Positions 1-10,015 are shown, counted from the first letter of the stretch. The stretch is DNA of 64,000 bases from Ferrimonas kyonanensis DSM 18153 (GCF_000425405.1 NZ_KE384369.1:54068-118067); one strand, 5' to 3'. Numbers and translations are program-made. Notes: a model not told the origin generated them from the sequence alone.

Positions 1-716
1 GAGTAGCGAATCAGCCCCGGAATCAGTGCCGCGGCGGTCACGTCCATCTGTTGCTGCCGGAGATCAAAGCGGATGTCCCTCAACTCCTGATAGGCGGGGT
101 TGGAGTTAAGGTTCTTAACGTAGGACGCCACCGAGGCACCGACGCTGTCAAACTTGGCCACCTCGTGGTTGCGACCGCTGTCCCGGCTCAGAGGCACCAG
201 GCCGCAGCCGGCCTTAAAGCACCACTGGCCAAAAAAGTTCAGGCCATCGCGGGCAAAACGGGAACTGCCCCAACCGGTTTCGTTGGCGGCCTGGACCAGC
301 ACCATTTCCACCGGCAGAGTATCCACCCGCTTAAGCAGCGGCTCCAGGGTCTCCAAAGACAGTTGGCGCAGGTCGTAGCCGTACTCACGGGCAATTTGAT
401 CGGCCTGATTCATCTCGGCCCGGCCAACCGTGCGACCCTGCTGCAGCTTACTCTGCAGTTGCAACAAAAATTGACGCTGGGACGCGATGCGTTGATTGAC
501 CTGCTCGATCTCAGGCCGTAAGTAACTGAAGAAGGCCTTCTTCTTCTCCTTCACATCGGCGATTTCGGCGAAATCCGGCAGTTGGTTCAACGACGCATTG
601 GGCTGAATCGGCAAGCCGGACTGGCGGTGTGAAGGCTGGTCCAGCATCACCTGAACCAGCAACACGCCCGAGGCCACCAGCCCCAGGGCGATGATAATTC
701 CTGCTAAGGGTCTCAT
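1..716 (-). CDS. bax: Bax-like glucosaminidase-domain protein (3' end cut by window)
   Basis: The minus strand reads from ATG at 716 through the window edge without a stop (238 codons seen). The protein starts with a membrane anchor or signal segment (about residues 5-22), then a charged stretch, EKKKAFFSYLRPEI, and later QAANETGWGSSRFARDG, NFFGQWCFKAGCGLVPL and an HEVAKFDS segment. These are hallmarks of the E. coli Bax family within the endo-beta-N-acetylglucosaminidase superfamily, in which the Glu of NETGWG is the presumed catalytic residue. It probably cuts peptidoglycan in the periplasm; in vivo role of Bax is not well known. It lies 17 bases downstream of the membrane-protein gene on the same strand, so the two are probably cotranscribed. 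Confidence 0.85.
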   Translation of the reverse strand, partial: MRPLAGIIIALGLVASGVLLVQVMLDQPSHRQSGLPIQPNASLNQLPDFAEIADVKEKKKAFFSYLRPEIEQVNQRIASQRQFLLQLQSKLQQGRTVGRAEMNQADQIAREYGYDLRQLSLETLEPLLKRVDTLPVEMVLVQAANETGWGSSRFARDGLNFFGQWCFKAGCGLVPLSRDSGRNHEVAKFDSVGASVASYVKNLNSNPAYQELRDIRFDLRQQQMDVTAAALIPGLIRY

Positions 717-733
717 GAGGATCCTCCTGATCA

Positions 734-1525
734 TCAGGCTTCGAAACGGCCGTTGCCGGCGCCCGGTTCCGGTGGGCTGGCTTCGTCGCTGCTCAGGGTT
801 TCCGGGGTCACAAACAGGTGCTTGTACACCACCCCTTTAAGCTGGAAAAAGAACGGAATGACCCAACACAGGGCGGCCAGAGTGACGGTGGCGGCAATCA
901 TCTCGGTGCTGCCATCCACAGGTTGCTTCTGGGCATGGCTGGCAATCACCATGGCCATGGGCCAGAACGCCAACATCAACCCGATGAGGCCAACCAGGTA
1001 GGCGCCACACAGAGGCAACAACTGCTTCACCATCACCTTGGCACTGTCGACGATGCTCTTAAGCGGGTTGGTGCGATGCACCAAAAAGTACAGGTTGGCC
1101 TGACTCAGGACCACCAGCAAGCCGACGCCCAACACGAACAGCAAGGCGAAGCCCAGCTGAGACACAAAACCGGTGATGAGGCTGATCAGCAGCAGCGGCG
1201 CCGTTAGTGGCACCACCTCCAACATGGTACGAGCGCTAACCGGACGATCCAGCGCCCGTTGCAGACCGATGTAGGCCAAGCCCGCTTCAATGGGCGCGGT
1301 CATGATCACCATCATCAACTGCAATACCATAAAGCCGTCGGAAGGCTCGCTGAGGCTAAAGGTCACCGGCATGCCCAACACGGTATCGATGACGGTGTAA
1401 CACAGGAAGGTTGCTGCCGCCATGGCGATGCCACTGGCCAGGGTGGCAAACAACAACGGCTTCACGTCCTGACGGATCAATCGGAAGGTCTCGGTCAGAA
1501 CGGCGATCAAATTCAATTTTTGCAT
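734..1525 (-). CDS. YciC-like polytopic membrane protein, unknown function
   Basis: About 263 residues with roughly six hydrophobic segments and a polar C-terminal tail. The middle (GVGLLVVLSQANLYFLVHR followed by a short amphipathic helix) resembles the YciC/UPF0259-type inner membrane proteins, but this is a judgement by eye. I chose ATG 1525 (MQKLNLIAVL) because homologue-like sequence begins there; an earlier in-frame ATG at 1555 would leave almost no 5' leader after the promoter at 1570-1598. Followed at 17 bases by the bax-like gene, suggesting a two-gene envelope operon. Confidence 0.7.
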   Translation of the reverse strand: MQKLNLIAVLTETFRLIRQDVKPLLFATLASGIAMAAATFLCYTVIDTVLGMPVTFSLSEPSDGFMVLQLMMVIMTAPIEAGLAYIGLQRALDRPVSARTMLEVVPLTAPLLLISLITGFVSQLGFALLFVLGVGLLVVLSQANLYFLVHRTNPLKSIVDSAKVMVKQLLPLCGAYLVGLIGLMLAFWPMAMVIASHAQKQPVDGSTEMIAATVTLAALCWVIPFFFQLKGVVYKHLFVTPETLSSDEASPPEPGAGNGRFEA

Positions 1526-1569
1526 GTAAAAACGGGCGTAGCTCGCTAAAAACATTAAAGTTAGCTGCC

Positions 1570-1598
1570 ATTATACCCGGCTTTTCAGCTGGCCCCAA
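1570..1598 (-). promoter_or_regulatory. sigma70-type promoter for the membrane protein/bax operon
   Basis: On the minus strand TTGGGG (1598-1593) and a perfect TATAAT (1575-1570) are separated by 17 bases. Transcription would start near 1563, giving a leader of about 38 bases to ATG 1525. Confidence 0.5.
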
Positions 1599-1798
1599 AC
1601 TTGTGAACCAGGCCGCAAACCTGATTATCGGAAATGGCGGCGGTTGTTGACTAAAATTGCTGTTGGCTGTCGAGCCGATTGCACCGGATTTTCACCCCTT
1701 AGCACCCGAAACATCCCGCACCTGAGGCAAAACGTGATCCAGGCCACAGCTTGACTCACGTGCGATAGAATTACGGTTTTAGAATAGGCAGTTAATGC

Positions 1799-1827
1799 TT
1801 GGCGTTTTGCCTAACAAGCACTAGAAT
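1799..1827 (+). promoter_or_regulatory. sigma70-type promoter of potABCD
   Basis: TTGGCG (1799-1804) and TAGAAT (1822-1827) are 17 bases apart, about 60 bases before the chosen potA start. The rest of the 1556-1886 gap holds the divergent promoter of the membrane protein and nothing else I can recognise. Confidence 0.45.
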
Positions 1828-1886
1828 TCGCCGCCTGTTATTTAATGCCCGTAGCCCGAGCCCGCTGCCTTGAACTGGAACCGCCA

Positions 1887-2996
1887 ATGAGTCACTCCAC
1901 TCAAGAGACCATAGTCCGCCTCAATAACGTCACCAAAAGCTATGGTGATAAGACCGTTATCCAGAATCTGGATCTGAACATCAATGATGGCGAATTCGTC
2001 ACCCTGCTCGGCCCGTCCGGCTGCGGTAAAACCACGGTGCTCAGGCTGATTGCCGGCCTTGAAGAGTGCAGCGCCGGTACCCTGTTCATCAATGGGCAGG
2101 ACGTCACCCAGATTGGCGCCGAGCAGCGCCACGTTAATACCGTGTTCCAGAGTTACGCCCTGTTTCCGCATATGACGGTGTTCGATAACGTCGCCTTTGG
2201 GTTGCGGACCCAGAAAGTGCCGGAGCCCGAGATCAAGCAACGGGTGATCGAAGCGCTGAAAATGGTGCAGCTGGATGCCATGGCCAAGCGTAAGCCAGAT
2301 CAACTCAGTGGCGGCCAACAACAACGGATCGCCATCGCCCGCGCGGTGGTCAACCGCCCCAAGGTATTGCTGCTGGACGAGAGCCTGTCGGCGCTGGATT
2401 ACAAACTGCGCAAACAGATGCAGATCGAACTGAAACAGTTGCAGCGCAAGCTGGGCATCACCTTTATCTTCGTCACCCACGATCAGGAAGAGGCGCTGTC
2501 GATGTCCGACCGCATCAAGGTGATGCGCGACGGCAAGGTGGTGCAATCGGGCACCCCGAAAGAGATCTACGAAACCCCCAATAGCCGGTTTGTGGCGGAA
2601 TTCATCGGCGAATCCAACCTGTTTGCCGCCAAGGTAATCGAAGCCATCGATGAGCGTCATTTCCTGTGCGACATCAGCGGAAAACGCTACCCGGTATACA
2701 GCACCGAGCCGCTGACACCCGCCACCATGATCAATGTGTTGCTGCGCCCGGAAGATCTGCGCCTGACCGAGATCGTTGCCAACCAGCCCAGCGATCTGCT
2801 CACCGGAACCGTTACCGAGCGTACCTATAAAGGCATGACCCTGGACTCGGTGATCACCCTGGATAATGGCCAACAGATCCAGGTGTCTGAGTTCTTCAAC
2901 GAGGACGATCCGGACGTGGACCACAGCCTGGGCCAACGTGTGGAAGTGTCCTGGGTGCCGAGCTGGGAGGTGGTACTGCCCTATGAAGGCGACTAA
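1887..2996 (+). CDS. potA: spermidine/putrescine ABC transporter ATPase PotA
   Basis: Cytoplasmic ATPase that drives polyamine import. The 369-residue protein has Walker [10 protein letters not shown] (residues 42-50), the ABC signature LSGGQQQR, Walker [12 protein letters not shown], the switch FVTHDQEEA, and a C-terminal TOBE-like regulatory part with LLRPEDLRL. The DES variant after Walker B is usual in PotA. The start at 1887 (MSHST) fits family length; an upstream in-frame ATG at 1845 would add 14 unlikely residues. It is first in potABCD; its last 14 bases overlap potB, so translation is coupled. Confidence 0.95.
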   Translation: MSHSTQETIVRLNNVTKSYGDKTVIQNLDLNINDGEFVTLLGPSGCGKTTVLRLIAGLEECSAGTLFINGQDVTQIGAEQRHVNTVFQSYALFPHMTVFDNVAFGLRTQKVPEPEIKQRVIEALKMVQLDAMAKRKPDQLSGGQQQRIAIARAVVNRPKVLLLDESLSALDYKLRKQMQIELKQLQRKLGITFIFVTHDQEEALSMSDRIKVMRDGKVVQSGTPKEIYETPNSRFVAEFIGESNLFAAKVIEAIDERHFLCDISGKRYPVYSTEPLTPATMINVLLRPEDLRLTEIVANQPSDLLTGTVTERTYKGMTLDSVITLDNGQQIQVSEFFNEDDPDVDHSLGQRVEVSWVPSWEVVLPYEGD

Positions 2997-3843
2997 AACC
3001 TTTCAGTGGTTCTCCATCGGACTCATCAGCCTGTGGCTGGTGACCTTCGTGCTGGTGCCCAACCTGATGGTGCTGATCAGCAGTTTCCTGGTGTCCGATG
3101 TCCACGATCTGGTGAAGTTTCAGTTCACCTTCGACAACTACGCCCAGCTGATCGACCCCATGTACGCCAAGGTGGTGGGCTACTCCGTCTACCTGGCCGC
3201 CATCACCACCCTGTTGTGTTTGCTGATCGGCTACCCCGCCGCCTGGTTTATCGCCCAGTTTCCGCCCAAGGTGCGGGGCGTGCTGCTGTTCCTGGTGATC
3301 GTGCCGTTCTGGACCAACTCACTGATCCGCACCTACGCCATCAAGATTATCCTCGGCACTCGCGGTGTGATGAACTGGGGCCTGATGGAGCTTGGCCTCA
3401 TCGATACACCCATCCGGCTGATGTACACCCAGAGTGCGGTGCTCATCGGCATGGTCTATATCCTGCTGCCGTTTATGATTCTGCCGCTGTTCTCCAGCAT
3501 CGAGAAGCTGCCCACCTCCTACCTGGAAGCGGCCCGGGATCTCGGCGCCAGTAAACTGCGCACCTTCAGAACCATCGTACTGCCCCTGACCCTGCCGGGC
3601 ATGATTGCCGGCAGCCTGATGGTGTTTCTGCCGGCCATGGGCATGTTCTACATTGCCGACCTGCTGGAAGGCGCCAAAAACCCATTGATCGGTAACCTGA
3701 TCAAAGACCAGATTCTGGTGGCACAAAACTGGCCGTTCGGCGGCGCCCTGAGCGTGGCCCTGCTGATCATGATGGCGATGATGCTGTTCCTCTACCACCG
3801 CGTCAGCCAGATGCTGCGCCGTAAGGAGGAGTTCGATGTCTAA
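2983..3843 (+). CDS. potB: spermidine/putrescine ABC transporter permease PotB
   Basis: Inner-membrane permease of 286 residues with six predicted membrane segments. The EAA loop that docks on PotA is seen as [20 protein letters not shown]. The start ATG 2983 lies inside the end of potA and is preceded by GGGAGG at a suitable distance; open reading continues upstream but only as out-of-frame potA sequence. It overlaps potC by 8 bases. The paired PotB/PotC heterodimer is typical of this importer. Confidence 0.95.
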   Translation: MKATKTFQWFSIGLISLWLVTFVLVPNLMVLISSFLVSDVHDLVKFQFTFDNYAQLIDPMYAKVVGYSVYLAAITTLLCLLIGYPAAWFIAQFPPKVRGVLLFLVIVPFWTNSLIRTYAIKIILGTRGVMNWGLMELGLIDTPIRLMYTQSAVLIGMVYILLPFMILPLFSSIEKLPTSYLEAARDLGASKLRTFRTIVLPLTLPGMIAGSLMVFLPAMGMFYIADLLEGAKNPLIGNLIKDQILVAQNWPFGGALSVALLIMMAMMLFLYHRVSQMLRRKEEFDV

Positions 3844-4606
3844 GTTTCTGAAATGGGGCTTTTTGGGGTTGCTGTTCAGCTACCTGTACCTGCCCATTGC
3901 GGTGCTGGTGGCCAACTCCTTCAATGCTCATAAATACGGCATCAAGTGGACCGGCTTCACCACCAAGTGGTACGACGCCCTGCTCAACAACGCCGGCCTG
4001 ATGCAAGCTGCCTCGCACTCGCTGACCATTGCAGTGCTGTCGGCGTCCCTGGCCACCATCATCGGTACCCTGACCGCCGTGGCGCTGTTCCGCTACCGCT
4101 TCAAAGGCAAGATTGCCCTCAACGGCATGCTGTTCGTGGTCATGACCTCTCCAGACATTGTGATGGCGGTGTCACTGCTGGCCCTGTTTGTCAGCCTGGG
4201 AATGGCACTGGGATTCTGGTCGCTGCTGTTTGCCCACATCACCTTCTGCCTGCCGTTTGTGGTGGTGACCGTGTACGCCCGGCTAAAAGGCTTCGACAAC
4301 GCCATTCTGGAGGCCGCCCGGGATCTGGGCGCCAGCGAGTGGCGAATCTTTAAAAAGATCATCCTGCCGCTGGCCACCCCGGCCATTTTTGCCGGCTGGT
4401 TGCTTAGCTTTACCCTGTCACTGGATGATGTGATCATCAGCTCGTTTGTGACCGGTCCCGGCTATGAAATTCTGCCCCTGAAGATCTACTCCATGGTCAA
4501 GGTGGGCGTGTCGCCTGAAGTCAATGCTCTGGCGGCGTTGATGCTGGTGTTGTCGCTGCTGATGGTGGCTCTGGCCCAGCTGATCCTGAAACGAAAATCG
4601 GCTTAA
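3836..4606 (+). CDS. potC: spermidine/putrescine ABC transporter permease PotC
   Basis: Second permease of the importer, 256 residues, six predicted membrane segments and the EAA loop [20 protein letters not shown]. The start ATG overlaps the end of potB (ATGTCTAA) and is preceded by AAGGAGG inside potB, so translation is coupled. potD follows after about 50 bases. Length and order match the enteric potABCD operon. Confidence 0.95.
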   Translation: MSKFLKWGFLGLLFSYLYLPIAVLVANSFNAHKYGIKWTGFTTKWYDALLNNAGLMQAASHSLTIAVLSASLATIIGTLTAVALFRYRFKGKIALNGMLFVVMTSPDIVMAVSLLALFVSLGMALGFWSLLFAHITFCLPFVVVTVYARLKGFDNAILEAARDLGASEWRIFKKIILPLATPAIFAGWLLSFTLSLDDVIISSFVTGPGYEILPLKIYSMVKVGVSPEVNALAALMLVLSLLMVALAQLILKRKSA

Positions 4607-4659
4607 GCTTCGGCTTGAGTCATACTTGCTTTGAATCAATGAACAAGGAATCCACCGCC

Positions 4660-5703
4660 ATGCTCCGCACTCTGGCAAAAACCGCCTCAGCCGCGCTGAT
4701 TGGTCTGTGCAGCCTGGCCGCCCACGCGGCCAGCGACGTCGTCTACTTCTACAACTGGTCCGAATACATGCCGGAAGGCCTGTTGCACGAATTTGAACAG
4801 GAAACCGGCATCAAGGTGATCTACACCACCTACGACTCCAACGAAGCGATGCACGCCAAGCTGAAGCTCACCGGCGCCAAGGGCTACGACCTGGTGGTGC
4901 CCTCCACCTACTTCGTCGCCAAGATGCGCGATGAAGGCCTGCTTCAGCCCATCGATCACAGCAAACTGCCCAACTTCAAGCACCTGGATCCGGTGATGCT
5001 GAACAAGGCTTACGATCCCAACAACCAGTACTCCATTCCCTATGTCTGGGGCGCGACCGGCATCGGCATCAACACCGATTTTGTCGACGCCGACAGCATC
5101 AACAGCTGGAAGGATCTGTGGAATCCGAAATGGAAGGGTCAGCTGATGCTGATGAACGACCAGCGGGAAGTGTTCCACATGGCGCTGCGGATTCTGGGCT
5201 ACTCGGCCAACTCCACCGACGAAGCTCAGATCAAAGAAGCGTACAAGCTGCTGAAAAAGCTGATGCCGAACGCGCTGGTGTTTAACTCCGACACCCCTTC
5301 CCTGCCTTACATGGCCGGAGAAGTGCCGCTGGGTATGATCTGGAACGGCTCCGCCTTTGAAGCCAATAAGAACGATCCGGCCATCACCATGATCTACCCC
5401 AAAGAGGGCGCTATCTTCTGGATGGACAACATCGCCATTCCGGCCGGGGCAGAAAACGTCGACGCCGCCCACAAACTGATCGATTTCCTGCTGCGCCCGG
5501 ATGTGGCCGCCAAGGTGTGTGAAGAGGTGGGCTACCCGACCCCGAATAAGACCGCCAAGGAGATGTTGGATCCGGAGTTTGCCAATAACCCCATCATCTT
5601 CCCACCTGCGGAAGTGATTGAAGCCGGTGAATTCCAGTCTGATGTCGGTGATGCCGTTCGCCTGTACGACAAGTACTGGCAGATGCTGCGCACCGGCAAC
5701 TAA
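4660..5703 (+). CDS. potD: spermidine/putrescine-binding periplasmic protein PotD
   Basis: Substrate-binding protein of 347 residues. It begins with a signal peptide (LAKTASAALIGLCSLAAHA, cleavage about residue 23) followed by VVYFYNWSEYMPEGLL, the typical start of mature PotD/PotF proteins. WNGSAFEANK and a C-terminal YWQMLRTG are also family features. Start 4660 is preceded by AAGGAA; ATGs further upstream (4615, 4639) lack a ribosome site and would spoil the signal peptide. Last gene of the operon, closed by the terminator at 5728. Confidence 0.95.
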   Translation: MLRTLAKTASAALIGLCSLAAHAASDVVYFYNWSEYMPEGLLHEFEQETGIKVIYTTYDSNEAMHAKLKLTGAKGYDLVVPSTYFVAKMRDEGLLQPIDHSKLPNFKHLDPVMLNKAYDPNNQYSIPYVWGATGIGINTDFVDADSINSWKDLWNPKWKGQLMLMNDQREVFHMALRILGYSANSTDEAQIKEAYKLLKKLMPNALVFNSDTPSLPYMAGEVPLGMIWNGSAFEANKNDPAITMIYPKEGAIFWMDNIAIPAGAENVDAAHKLIDFLLRPDVAAKVCEEVGYPTPNKTAKEMLDPEFANNPIIFPPAEVIEAGEFQSDVGDAVRLYDKYWQMLRTGN

Positions 5704-5727
5704 GCCGCTCGCACTTCGCACAAAGAC

Positions 5728-5754
5728 AACGCCGCTTTTACAGCGGCGTTTTTT
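5728..5754 (+). terminator. rho-independent terminator of potABCD
   Basis: A 9-bp perfect stem, AACGCCGCT (5728-5736) with AGCGGCGTT (5742-5750), is followed by a T run. It overlaps the last codons of the convergent ceramidase-like gene. Confidence 0.85.
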
Positions 5755-6547
5755 GTGGCCGCAACCTATCCCGCCGACTCAAACGCCGCCTCGTCTGCAA
5801 CATCCGCAAAATGAGGTAACACCCCATTGCGGCGAACAGGTGTTTCAGGGTGTGGCCACTGACAACGCCCTGAGTACTGAAAAAAATCGCCTCATCGTAG
5901 AGTTCGGCCACCTTGGCCACCAGGTAGCAACCCCATGCCAGGACCAACACCCCCTGATGGGAGTAGCCGCTTGAAAACAGCATCATCAGCACAGGAATGG
6001 TCAGCAGCGGCAGCAGTTGCACCCAGATATAGGGCCTCAGATCATCGCGCCAATGCCAGTACGCCACAGTGGCCGCCCCCAACAGCAACGCCGGAACCAG
6101 CAACTTCGGAATAAGCCGGCTCGCCAGGTATTCACTGGTCAGGGCGATGAACAGTGCCATAAAGCCAATGGTCATCGACAGCCGATCCCACACCAGAGTA
6201 GCGTTGGAAGGGTTGAGGTGATAATAGGCCGAAGTCAGCCCTACCAGGGCTACCCCGGCAAAAAGCCACCACCAGGGCGGGTAAGCTGGACCGGATGGTG
6301 TCCGCAGGCAATAACGCAGGCCCAGGATTCCAACGATCAAGAACGGCAGGCTGGACAATACATTGAGCCCGTTGGCTACCCCAAGCAGGGTTCTAACATC
6401 GGCAAACGAATGGTAGGCCAGGCTCTGAGCGATGGGAGCCAGGGTCAATAGCGCGCCAAGAGGCCCAAACACAATGCCGAGCAGCACGGCGTGCCGCCAA
6501 CTAAACCTTGCTCGGTCGCCAGGGTAATCCAGCTTCGGTTGGGCCAT
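5738..6547 (-). CDS. ceramidase-like (CREST superfamily) membrane hydrolase
   Basis: 269-residue protein with about seven membrane segments. Signature elements of the alkaline ceramidase / CREST hydrolase superfamily are visible: SAYYHLNP (Ser and His), a WDRLSMTIGF segment with the conserved Asp, and SGHTLKHLFAA near the C terminus with the last metal-binding His. Known family members hydrolyse lipid amides with a Zn site; the bacterial substrate is unknown. Start ATG 6547 is preceded by GAGCGAGG. The gene converges with potD and its 3' end lies inside the potD terminator. Confidence 0.75.
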   Translation of the reverse strand: MAQPKLDYPGDRARFSWRHAVLLGIVFGPLGALLTLAPIAQSLAYHSFADVRTLLGVANGLNVLSSLPFLIVGILGLRYCLRTPSGPAYPPWWWLFAGVALVGLTSAYYHLNPSNATLVWDRLSMTIGFMALFIALTSEYLASRLIPKLLVPALLLGAATVAYWHWRDDLRPYIWVQLLPLLTIPVLMMLFSSGYSHQGVLVLAWGCYLVAKVAELYDEAIFFSTQGVVSGHTLKHLFAAMGCYLILRMLQTRRRLSRRDRLRPQKTPL

Positions 6548-6691
6548 CCTCGCTCTCCGGCTGACCAGACCACAGACTCAGAGAGTATAGGACGTTCCGC
6601 TACGACCATGGGCCGTCTCGGACGCTGAAAACTGCCACCCTAAGCACAAGCAATCAACGCTGACTCTGGCAGGCCACGACTCAGGAGCAGG

Positions 6692-7528
6692 CTACTGACA
6701 ATCGTCACCTGAAGTCAGCGCCTGCCTGACCCTGGCTCTTAATGCCTTATGATCCGGGTTGGACTGCAGCGAACGGTGATACAGCATGGAGATGGGGGCG
6801 CTTTTCATCGGCATTGGGAATGACAGCAACTTGACGCCCAGCCGAAACGCCATCGACTGCAACCGTTTTGGCGTCACCGCAATGGCATCGGAGTTCGCCA
6901 CATAGGCCAGCTGGGACGCATAGGAGTTGGCCCTGTGGGCGATGGTGCGAGGCCTGGGTTGCTCACACAACAGGGTAAAAATGTCCTGCTTATGCCTGCG
7001 GGTCGTCACCGCCACATGGCGTTCGCCATAGAACTGCGTTTCAGTGAGGGCATCGCCAATTCTGGGATGATCCTGGCGCACCGCCACCCTGACCTGCTCT
7101 TCCACCAACAGCTCGTTTACCACGCTGGCGTCGTTGATGGTCACCAGATCCAGCACCAGATCCACCTGGCGGTTTCGTATGTCGTCAAACAGTTGCTGCT
7201 GCTCATCCGGCGGAATGGACACATCGACATCCTCGTGGGCCAGATCGTACGCGTACAGGTCCGGCGCATACACCTTGTGCTGCACCTTAAACAGCGCCTC
7301 ATCAATCAAGCCGAACGCCGGTTCCAGCTTGGTGGCCATGTAGTTGGCATGGGCAGTGGCTTCGATAGAGCGCCCCTTACGCACAAACAGTGGCTGGCCG
7401 ATGCCCTGCTCCAGTTGCTTGATGCGCATGCTCACCGCCGCCTGGCTGATCCCCAGCTGCCCGGCTGCCTTGGTGTAGGAGTTCAGCCGGTACACCAGGG
7501 TAAAGGTATTAAGCAGATTCAGATCCAT
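6692..7528 (-). CDS. LysR-family regulator, SdsB-like
   Basis: 278 residues: N-terminal winged helix-turn-helix (residues about 1-60, with SYTKAAGQLGISQAAVSMRIKQLE) followed by an effector-binding domain. It is transcribed away from the alkylsulfatase gene, the arrangement known for Pseudomonas SdsB/SdsA where the LysR protein activates the alkylsulfatase in the presence of alkyl sulfates. That role is inferred from position. A LysR-type T-N11-A palindrome lies just upstream (7543-7557), which would also allow autorepression. Confidence 0.85.
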   Translation of the reverse strand: MDLNLLNTFTLVYRLNSYTKAAGQLGISQAAVSMRIKQLEQGIGQPLFVRKGRSIEATAHANYMATKLEPAFGLIDEALFKVQHKVYAPDLYAYDLAHEDVDVSIPPDEQQQLFDDIRNRQVDLVLDLVTINDASVVNELLVEEQVRVAVRQDHPRIGDALTETQFYGERHVAVTTRRHKQDIFTLLCEQPRPRTIAHRANSYASQLAYVANSDAIAVTPKRLQSMAFRLGVKLLSFPMPMKSAPISMLYHRSLQSNPDHKALRARVRQALTSGDDCQ

Positions 7529-7542
7529 CGACGCCTCTCAAT

Positions 7543-7557
7543 ATAAGCTGTGCTTAT
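7543..7557. promoter_or_regulatory. LysR-type operator in divergent promoter region
   Basis: ATAAGC-tgt-GCTTAT is a perfect palindrome containing a T-N11-A core, 14 bases before the LysR start. A second inverted repeat, GGTGA-N7-TCACC, is at 7572-7588. Their position between the regulator and the alkylsulfatase suggests they are regulator sites. Confidence 0.5.
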
Positions 7558-7739
7558 GTATTTTATCAGCTGGTGACCATTTATCACCACTATGACTTAT
7601 CTAATACTGAACTCATCCCGTCAACGACGCCAGCGAAGACTCCGACGGCCCCCAAGGGGTCCCCAGGCGAACTCTGCCTCGGAGCAAAGATGTAGCGATG
7701 GCCGTTGGTCTTCAAATGAGCGATGACTTTGAGGTGATT

Positions 7740-9770
7740 ATGAAAAAATCCATTATTGCACTGTCGGTGGTGATCAGCATCAGCACTCCCCTAATGGCCG
7801 ATCAACACGGCCATGGTGCGGGCAAAGACGAACACGCCCTGACCTCCACGTTTAGCTACCAGGGCAAGCCCGCCACCCAGGCCACCATCGACGCCAACCG
7901 CCAATTTGCCAAGCAGCTGGATTTCGCCAACAACAAGGGCTTTGAGGAGACCCGCAAGGGCCTGATTGCCGAGTTCGACCAAGAAACCGCCGCCATCATC
8001 TGGAACGACTACCGGTTCCTGGAGGGAGACACCCCGGATACGGTTAACCCCTCGCTGTGGCGCCAGGGCCAGGTAAACCACGAAGCGGCCGGCCTCTACC
8101 GCGTGACCGATCGCATCTATCAGGTGCGCGGCACCGATCTGGCCAATATGAGCCTGATCCGCAGTGACAGCGGCTGGATTGTGCTGGATCCTTTGACCAC
8201 CCCCATGGCCGCCGAAGCCTCGCTGCGTTTCGCCCTGAACAACTTGCCCGAGGGTGGCGACCTGCCGGTGGTCGCCATGGTCTACTCCCACTCCCACGGC
8301 GACCACTTCGGCGGTGCCCGGGGAATTCAGAAACTGTTCCCCGACGTCAAAGCCTACGGCTCGAAGAACATCACCAAGGAGATCGTCGATGAGAACGTAC
8401 TGGCCGGCAACGCCATGTCCCGCCGGGTCTCCTACCAATACGGTACCGTACTGCCAATCGGCGAAACCGGCATCGTCGACGCCGCCCTTTCCAACGCGGT
8501 CACCAAAGGTGAGCTCAGCTATGTGAAGCCCACGGAAACCAACCACACGGCCAGCATCGAGTCCTGGGACATCGACGGCGTCGAGTTCATCTTCATGGAC
8601 GCCTCCGGCACCGAGGCCACCTCGGAGTCGGTGGCCTACATCCCAGAGATGAACGCCATCTGGGGGGCAGAGCTGACTTACAAAGGGATGCACAACGTCT
8701 ACACCCTGCGTGGCGCCAAGGTGCGCGATGCCCTGTTGTGGTCCAAGACCATCAACAAGGTGATCAACGAGTTTGGCGGCGATGCCAAGGTGCTGTTTAC
8801 CGCCCACTCCGCCCCCATCTGGGGCAATGAGGCGATCAACACTTTCCTCAAGCTGCAGCGGGACAACTACGGATTTGTTCACAACCAATCCCTGCGCCTG
8901 GCCAACAACGGCGTGGTGATGCAGGACATCGGCTGGGAGATCCAGAAGATCATTCCCGACAGCATTCAGAAGGCGTGGCACACCAACGGCTATCACGGCA
9001 CCTACAGCCACAATGCCCGTGCGGTGTACAACCTGTATCTGGGGTACTTCGATATGAACCCGGCCAACCTCAACCCTCTGCCCAGCGGCGAAGAAGCCAG
9101 CAAGTTTGTGGAGTACATGGGTGGCGAAGAAGCGATTCTGACCAAGGCCAAAGCCGACTTCGACAAGGGCGAGTACCACTTCGTGGCCACCGTCCTCAAC
9201 AAGGTGGTAACCGCCAACCCGGACTTCAAGCCCGGCCGTGACCTGCTGGCCGATACCTACGAGCAGCTTGGTTACCAGAGCGAGGCCGCCGGCTGGCGTA
9301 ACGTCTACCTCAGCGGCGCCTATGAACTGCGCAACGGCATCCAGAAGACGGTGCTTAAGGCCAACTCTGCCGACGTGGTCAGCGAGATGGACATGGGCAT
9401 GATGCTGGACTACCTGGCGGTGCAGGTGGATGCCTCGGTCGCACAGCACAACAGCTTTACCCTGTCTGTGGTCCTGCCCGACATTAAAGAGACCTACTTC
9501 GTAGAGATGAGTAACGGCAACCTCAACAACATCCAGGTCACCGAGCCCAGGAAAGCCGATGCCACCCTGACCATCAACAAGGCCGACATCGACCGCATCA
9601 ATCTGGGGCAGGCCAAGGCCACTCAGTTGCTCGAAAGCGGCAACGCTCAGTTAACCGGTGATCAGAGTGTGCTGGTCAAATTGCAGCGCTCCCTGACCAA
9701 GGCGGATTCGGCATTTTCCATTGTCCCTAGCCAGAGCCAGAGCACCGCTCAGCACTCACACCAGCACTGA
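7740..9770 (+). CDS. secreted alkylsulfatase, metallo-beta-lactamase fold (SdsA1/YjcS type)
   Basis: 676-residue enzyme with a signal peptide (MKKSIIALSVVISISTPLMA). The metal-binding motif HSHGDH is at residues 184-189, followed by FGGARG; downstream are the dimerisation helices (about 380-520) and a C-terminal SCP2-like domain (about 550-665) that recruits the alkyl chain. This layout is that of class III alkyl sulfatases, which release sulfate from primary alkyl sulfates such as SDS in the periplasm. Start 7740 has GAGGTG at the right distance; an upstream in-frame ATG at 7698 would mask the signal peptide. Adjacent divergent LysR gene probably controls it. Confidence 0.9.
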   Translation: MKKSIIALSVVISISTPLMADQHGHGAGKDEHALTSTFSYQGKPATQATIDANRQFAKQLDFANNKGFEETRKGLIAEFDQETAAIIWNDYRFLEGDTPDTVNPSLWRQGQVNHEAAGLYRVTDRIYQVRGTDLANMSLIRSDSGWIVLDPLTTPMAAEASLRFALNNLPEGGDLPVVAMVYSHSHGDHFGGARGIQKLFPDVKAYGSKNITKEIVDENVLAGNAMSRRVSYQYGTVLPIGETGIVDAALSNAVTKGELSYVKPTETNHTASIESWDIDGVEFIFMDASGTEATSESVAYIPEMNAIWGAELTYKGMHNVYTLRGAKVRDALLWSKTINKVINEFGGDAKVLFTAHSAPIWGNEAINTFLKLQRDNYGFVHNQSLRLANNGVVMQDIGWEIQKIIPDSIQKAWHTNGYHGTYSHNARAVYNLYLGYFDMNPANLNPLPSGEEASKFVEYMGGEEAILTKAKADFDKGEYHFVATVLNKVVTANPDFKPGRDLLADTYEQLGYQSEAAGWRNVYLSGAYELRNGIQKTVLKANSADVVSEMDMGMMLDYLAVQVDASVAQHNSFTLSVVLPDIKETYFVEMSNGNLNNIQVTEPRKADATLTINKADIDRINLGQAKATQLLESGNAQLTGDQSVLVKLQRSLTKADSAFSIVPSQSQSTAQHSHQH

Positions 9771-9784
9771 TTGGTACCAACAGA

Positions 9785-9810
9785 AAAGGTCGCTCCAGGG
9801 CGACCTTTTT
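9785..9810 (+). terminator. rho-independent terminator of alkylsulfatase gene
   Basis: AAAGGTCGC (9785-9793) pairs with GCGACCTTT (9800-9808) and runs into TTTTT, 15 bases after the stop codon. Confidence 0.85.
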
Positions 9811-10015
9811 CCGTTTCTAGGCGGGACTCTGGCAAATTCAGTCCACGGTTCATTTCCGCGATGACGCCCGCAGCCTGGTGGTGAAGTTCTGTTGCGGGCA
9901 CAACCTCAAACCCATGCCGGCGAAGTTGCGGCGACTCAATCCACAATCGAGGCGCCCTTCCAGGTTATCGACATGGACTTAGCCTAAAACCATGCTCTGG
10001 CTGCCATCGTGCCCC

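Noticed and set aside
7791..9449. 552-codon open frame antisense to the alkylsulfatase gene
   Set aside because: The plus-strand gene has clear motifs, signal peptide and ribosome site; the antisense frame is a GC-rich coding shadow.
9820..9990. Frame encoding KFCCGHNLKPMPAKLRR as a gene remnant
   Set aside because: No start, no family match by eye, short; no support as a gene.
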